Assembly: GCA_021811865.1 (NCBI GenBank)
Contig: JAKAQB010000072.1
Location: 1 to 15,819, forward strand
Direction of reading: 5' to 3'
Source: Actinomycetes bacterium
Lineage (GTDB): Bacteria; Actinomycetota; Acidimicrobiia; Acidimicrobiales; Palsa-688
DNA: 15,819 bases
In this document: piece by piece, positions 12,543-15,819 of the stretch
Layout: each line of letters begins with the position of its first letter
Position numbering within the stretch: the stretch's first letter is position 1
The notes under the pieces: model-generated
What the model saw: only the letters and a program-made list of their open reading frames with translations
Database searches by the model: none
Told to the model about the DNA's origin: nothing
Made by a program: the position numbers and the translations under genes

Positions 12543-14979
12543 CGTCGTCCTCCCTCTCCGGGGCGTTCACGCTCCCGATCAACACGTACGGCACCTCGCC
12601 GGCCGGCTCCGCGGCGGCCACCGTGAGGATGTCGACGGACTGGCGAAAATCGGCCACGGTCAGGCCGCTGCGTTCGTCGACGACCTCGTCGGACTCCATC
12701 AGCCCCGCCTCGGCCGACGAGCCCACTCTCATCGCCAGCTCCGAGAGCCGTTGGCCGAGGCGGACGTGTGCACCCCGCAGCGAGCGAATGCCCCGGCACA
12801 CCTCGTCGTACCGGTCGCGCAACACGGCGTCGTCCATGACGATCCCAACCCGGCGAACGTCATCGTCGTCGTCGGGTCCGATGGTGACGCCGATCACCCA
12901 GAGCCGGATCGTCTGGTCCTGCACCGTGCAGCCCTCGGCCCACAGGGCCTCGGCGAGCGCCGAATAGGTGCCGAAGGACGCGTACGCCGCCGCCAGCACC
13001 CGTCGCCAATGGGCGACCCAGGCGGCGGCGACGGCGAGGCCGGGCACCTCGACGGCGACCTCGATCACCTTCGCCAGCAGGTCCTTTCTGCTGTCCCCGT
13101 CGAAGAACAGGAGCCGGTCGTCGCCTCGCACGGACGAGACCGGGTAGGCCGGGTCGGGCGTGCCGCTTCCCGGGCGGAGCCGGGTCACCGTTCCTGCCGC
13201 CTCGACGAGCGTCCAGCGGCCGTCGTCGAACGTGATCCTCGTCGCGGTCACAACCGACGCCCCCGACCGCGCCGTCGCCCCCCGGTCGGATGCGGTGGAC
13301 TCCTCGAAGCCGGCAGGTTCGAGATCGGCAAACCACCGGTCGCCGTCCCACAGACCGGGCGGAATGTCTGGCGGCACAACCGTCGTGACAGGGACGCGAG
13401 CGCCGTCCCGGGGGACGAAGGTGGAACGACCGTCGTCGTCGACCAGTCGGGCATCCCCGCTCAGCTCCGACCACACGGCGTCCTTCGCGCACGCCCTCCC
13501 CAACCAGGCCTCGCGATCGACCTGGAGGCCGACGACCTCACGGATGCGTTCGACCTCGTCGTAGCCGCGCGCCACTGATTCGAGCGGTCCCTCGGGCGTG
13601 TAGGCGAGCACCCTGACCGACGTGGCAACGCCACAGCGGTACACCCAGCGAGCCCACGTCGGGGCCATCCCGGTCAGCACGGCAACGTCCGCCGGCACCT
13701 CCTCCGCGAGCGCCCCCAGGGAGGTCACCCGCACCGCGCCCAACCTTCCCCGCGACCCCAGGTCGGCACGGTGAAGGCGGGCCAGCTCGGCGGTTCGTGC
13801 GACGAGCATCACGTCGTCGTGATCGTCGAGCGCCTGCTGCAGCGCGAGCACGAGGGCGTCCCGCTTCGGCGGCTCCGCCCCCAGGGCCGCGGCGAGGTCA
13901 CGCAGCTCCGCCTCGGCCATCGGCAGATAGAGCTCGCGCGCCTCTCCCCGCGTAAGACGCGTTGCCGCCGCGATGGCGTCGAGCCGCACCCTCACGGGAA
14001 CCGTGAGGCCCTCGTACACGGCCGTCGGCAGCGCCAGCCCCGAGAGGTCGTGGAACAGCGTGAACGCCTCACGGGCGAGCTGCCCCGCCACCGCGGACCT
14101 GCGGGCGGCACGCGTCAGGGGGCCGATGTCCTGCCAGAAGAGGGCGGCGTTCTCGCACACACGGTGCGCCGGGACGGCGATCACCTCGCACCGCGCGTCG
14201 GCCCGGCGGGCGAGCCGCGCCGGGAGTCCGCCGTCACCCGCAATGCGTTCCAGGTCGGTGTGGTCCCACCCGAACACCAGCGTGAGGGTGTCGGCCCGTG
14301 CCAACAGGGGATCGGATGGGTCGCCGGCCACCAGGACGGCGGGAACGCTCAGATCGGAGACCCTCTCCACGTCGGGGCACGGCAGGTCGACGATCACCAG
14401 GTCGAGGTTCGGCACCGCCGACAGCGCCGCGATCGACGGGGCGAACACCGTCGACCACCCGTTCGCCGGGTTCGCGCCGAGAACACGGACGACCGAGTCC
14501 CTTCCCAGCGTTGCCGCGGGCACGGTGTCGCGCAGCGGGGCGATGCTGTTGCTCCTCGGGTGGCGGATGCCCAGTCCCCGGTAGAAGCCGCGGGCCCCGT
14601 AGTCGGAGGTGACGACGGCGACGTGCTTGCTGCTGCCCAGCGCCCGACCGCTCTCCCGATAGTACGCCGCCATGTCGGCGATATGCACCGCTGCGGCTAT
14701 CAACCCGGGGAGGGGCGCCAGCGGGTCGGCGGGGCAGACGACGAGCGTTCGCCCCCGCGCGAAGGCCCACTCCGCAAGTCGAACGGCCTCGATCTCCAGC
14801 GCCGAGATCGGGACCGGGGAGCGGTCACTACACAGCCGACGCTCTTCGAGACACGTCGAAAGCCCAGGGTTTGCGTACGCCCGAATTGCCCCCGGCCACG
14901 GCAGAGCCGAACCGTTGAGGTCCATAGTCACCTCGTCCGCGATTTGTGGAACGGGGGAGTGCCGACCCATTGCCGACAC
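12535..14979 (-). CDS. drmE: DrmE-like protein of class 2 DISARM
   Basis: This ~814-residue protein is the first gene of the operon. Its position upstream of drmA and its size match drmE of class 2 DISARM, whose function is not established. Residues 78-98 (TLVVCPADPLAPLPGLIAA and on) and LDLVIVDLPCPD (192-203) resemble the edges of a P-loop/RecA-like fold with the Lys-Thr and Asp-Glu pairs lost, so it may be a degenerate helicase-type domain; this is inference. The C-terminus is acidic (EREDDDE). The GTG start is set by GGAGG at 14986-14990. An ATG at 14925 with GAGG 5 nt upstream is a real alternative. The open frame reaches a TTG at 15039, but that would cover the predicted promoter. No transmembrane segments are evident. 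Confidence 0.7.
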   Translation of the reverse strand: MSAMGRHSPVPQIADEVTMDLNGSALPWPGAIRAYANPGLSTCLEERRLCSDRSPVPISALEIEAVRLAEWAFARGRTLVVCPADPLAPLPGLIAAAVHIADMAAYYRESGRALGSSKHVAVVTSDYGARGFYRGLGIRHPRSNSIAPLRDTVPAATLGRDSVVRVLGANPANGWSTVFAPSIAALSAVPNLDLVIVDLPCPDVERVSDLSVPAVLVAGDPSDPLLARADTLTLVFGWDHTDLERIAGDGGLPARLARRADARCEVIAVPAHRVCENAALFWQDIGPLTRAARRSAVAGQLAREAFTLFHDLSGLALPTAVYEGLTVPVRVRLDAIAAATRLTRGEARELYLPMAEAELRDLAAALGAEPPKRDALVLALQQALDDHDDVMLVARTAELARLHRADLGSRGRLGAVRVTSLGALAEEVPADVAVLTGMAPTWARWVYRCGVATSVRVLAYTPEGPLESVARGYDEVERIREVVGLQVDREAWLGRACAKDAVWSELSGDARLVDDDGRSTFVPRDGARVPVTTVVPPDIPPGLWDGDRWFADLEPAGFEESTASDRGATARSGASVVTATRITFDDGRWTLVEAAGTVTRLRPGSGTPDPAYPVSSVRGDDRLLFFDGDSRKDLLAKVIEVAVEVPGLAVAAAWVAHWRRVLAAAYASFGTYSALAEALWAEGCTVQDQTIRLWVIGVTIGPDDDDDVRRVGIVMDDAVLRDRYDEVCRGIRSLRGAHVRLGQRLSELAMRVGSSAEAGLMESDEVVDERSGLTVADFRQSVDILTVAAAEPAGEVPYVLIGSVNAPEREDDDE

Positions 14980-14985
14980 CGATGT

Positions 14986-14990
14986 CCTCC
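14986..14990 (-). promoter_or_regulatory. Shine-Dalgarno of the DrmE-like gene
   Basis: GGAGG on the minus strand lies 6 nt before the GTG at 14979. It supports this start over the TTG at 15039, while the ATG at 14925 keeps its own weaker site. Confidence 0.55.
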
Positions 14991-15016
14991 CGCGCCAACT
15001 TTGGCGGTCGCCCGCG

Positions 15017-15022
15017 ACTCTA
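15017..15022 (-). promoter_or_regulatory. candidate -10 box for the DISARM operon drmE-A-B-C
   Basis: On the minus strand TAGAGT fits TANNNT. It would start transcription about 30 nt before the GTG at 14979, leaving room for the Shine-Dalgarno. The -35 region is poor. The box overlaps the TAG stop of the orphan frame upstream. Confidence 0.35.
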
Positions 15023-15199
15023 CACCCCGCCTGTGACAACGACGAGGGACTCGGAGTCAGACCAGATCAGATCAGAGAGGTCCGGCAAAGCCACGAGCTC
15101 ACCCGGTCTCCCGAAGCCGGGCACCTCGGCCAGTTCGTCATAGAACCAGGCGCGTGGCGACCCGTAGACGTCGGTGCCGTCGTGACGGTCAGCATTCCT
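15020..15199 (-). pseudogene. orphan protein-like open frame without a start codon
   Basis: A minus-strand frame of 59 codons runs between two TAG stops and reads like real protein: VYGSPRAWFYDELAEVPGF, then ELVALPDLSDLIWSDSES and VVVTGGV. Third codon positions are mostly G or C, as in the real genes. No ATG, GTG or TTG lies near its beginning. A +1 shift at the end of the upstream recombinase-like gene would join the two frames, so this may be the tail of a frameshifted gene or the remnant of another one. I do not recognise the family. Confidence 0.35.
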
Positions 15200-15572
15200 C
15201 TATCAGGTCGACCAGGGCGAGGCCGGCTACCAATCGGCCCAGGCGGGCGGCGAGTGGGAGGTGGACGACGACAGCCCTGACGCCGAGGGCGGCCAGCTGG
15301 TCGCGGACCTGGCCTCGGGCCGTGGTGTCGGGCGCGACGGTGTCGCGGCGTTCGACGGCGACGAAGTCGAACCAGCCGGCTCGGGCGTGGTCGACGAGCT
15401 GGGCGAGGCCGGGGCGCTCCAGCGTGGACCCGGGGCTGAGGTCGGCGTAGGTGGCGACGTGGCACGCCCGGTATCGGGCAACGAACGCGGCGACGGTGGC
15501 GACCTGGGCGTCGAGGCATGCTTGGGCGCCAATGGTGGGGTTTTCCCTGGCGTAGATGGCGACTCGGTGCAT
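15189..15572 (-). CDS. truncated serine-recombinase-like N-terminal domain, active site degenerate
   Basis: This 127-residue protein resembles the catalytic N-terminal domain of serine recombinases. It opens with HRVAIYAREN, where resolvases have Y-A-R-x-S. ACLDAQVATVAAFV follows, then VATYADLSPGSTLERPGLA, like the D.SG....RP.l part of the family, and FDFVAVERRDT where they have a Leu-Asp-Arg-Leu-Ser-Arg type motif. The catalytic serine is replaced by Asn and the conserved Arg cluster after the last strand is altered, so it is unlikely to be an active recombinase. There is no DNA-binding C-terminal domain. The ATG has a strong GGAGG at 4 nt spacing, so it could still be expressed. It lies upstream of and co-directional with the DISARM operon. 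Confidence 0.6.
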   Translation of the reverse strand: MHRVAIYARENPTIGAQACLDAQVATVAAFVARYRACHVATYADLSPGSTLERPGLAQLVDHARAGWFDFVAVERRDTVAPDTTARGQVRDQLAALGVRAVVVHLPLAARLGRLVAGLALVDLIEEC

Positions 15573-15739
15573 CGCACCTCCCTCAGCGCGGGGTTGGGTC
15601 CCTCGGGAGGAGACCTCGACGGGGTGAGGAATGCATGCCGGCCCCGGTCACGCCATCCGCGCCCGGCTGGTGAATGGGTCAACGGAGCTCGCTAAGGGGC
15701 CGCGAGGGAACTATCCGCGATTTGGCCAGCGTGTCGAGG

Positions 15740-15745
15740 TAGCCT
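15740..15745 (+). promoter_or_regulatory. candidate -10 box of the transposase gene
   Basis: TAGCCT (TANNNT) ends 6 nt before the GTG at 15752, the same leaderless spacing seen at 4993 and 3602. No clear -35 is visible. Confidence 0.35.
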
Positions 15746-15751
15746 TGATAT

Positions 15752-15819
15752 GTGGAGCTGAGCGAGGAAGGCCTGGAGTCCTTCTTCTCGTTCATGAAGC
15801 CGCTCCTCGACGAGCGTCA
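15752..15819 (+). CDS. transposase N-terminus, ISAzo13-like (cut by window end)
   Basis: The frame begins with GTG and reads ELSEEGLESFFSFMKPLLDE before the window ends. The PLLDER segment close to the N-terminus is what I associate with ISAzo13-family transposases, which begin with a short helical region of this kind. Only 22 codons are present, so the family call is tentative. If right, an insertion sequence marks the right side of the defence island. Confidence 0.5.
   Translation, partial: MELSEEGLESFFSFMKPLLDER

Noticed and set aside
13771..15036. 421-codon open frame on the plus strand opposite the DrmE-like gene
   Set aside because: Arg/Gly-rich reading with no domain signature; the minus-strand frame has balanced composition and a Shine-Dalgarno.
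15055..15079. GATCA-type short repeat near the start of the DISARM operon, similar to bases near 4488
   Set aside because: Too short and imperfect to be a tandem array or attachment site; likely chance.
1..15819. CRISPR array, tRNA or rRNA genes
   Set aside because: No regularly spaced repeats and no tRNA-like or rRNA-like sequence noticed by eye on either strand.

Overview
The window is GC-rich, and several genes seem to start on leaderless transcripts, with a TANNNT-type -10 box 6-8 nt before a GTG codon. Codon use and protein relationships fit an actinobacterium, possibly an acidimicrobial lineage; no ribosomal or other marker gene is present to confirm this. Almost everything here is accessory, and the window reads as a compact anti-phage defence island of two multi-gene systems with regulatory and repair genes between them.

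Layout, left to right. (1) 1-788: a decayed left edge, with a short truncated-looking hypothetical gene and a probable pseudogene remnant on the minus strand, then a strong extended -10 promoter. (2) 789-3587, plus strand: a four-gene eukaryote-like ubiquitin-conjugation operon in the order ubiquitin-like modifier, E2, JAB/JAMM protease, E1. Its gene content matches the Bil (BilABCD) / bacterial ubiquitination-like class of defence operons. (3) 3580-4468, plus strand: a palindromic operator, a promoter, and an XRE repressor / ImmA-IrrE metallopeptidase pair, an architecture known to control other defence systems (CapH/CapP type). (4) 4515-4976, minus strand: a Vsr mismatch endonuclease. (5) 5005-6398, plus strand: a small helix-turn-helix protein overlapping a C5-cytosine methyltransferase by 4 bp. 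(6) 6308-14979, minus strand: a tightly overlapping operon in transcription order DrmE-like, DrmA helicase, DrmB (DUF1998), DrmC (phospholipase D-like). (7) 15020-15819: a degenerate serine-recombinase N-terminal gene, an orphan open frame without a start, and the first codons of a transposase resembling the ISAzo13 family.

The drmE-A-B-C operon plus the convergent methyltransferase make a class 2 DISARM system: the methyltransferase marks self DNA and DrmA/B/C with DrmE act on unmarked incoming DNA. Vsr beside it would repair the T:G mismatches left when 5-methylcytosine deaminates. The ubiquitin-like operon is a second, independent defence module. The XRE/ImmA pair lies between the two with its operator overlapping the E1 stop codon, so it may autoregulate and perhaps control one or both systems. 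The most novel points are the ubiquitin-like operon with its modifier tail and gene order, its coupling to an XRE/ImmA switch, and the pairing of DISARM with Vsr.
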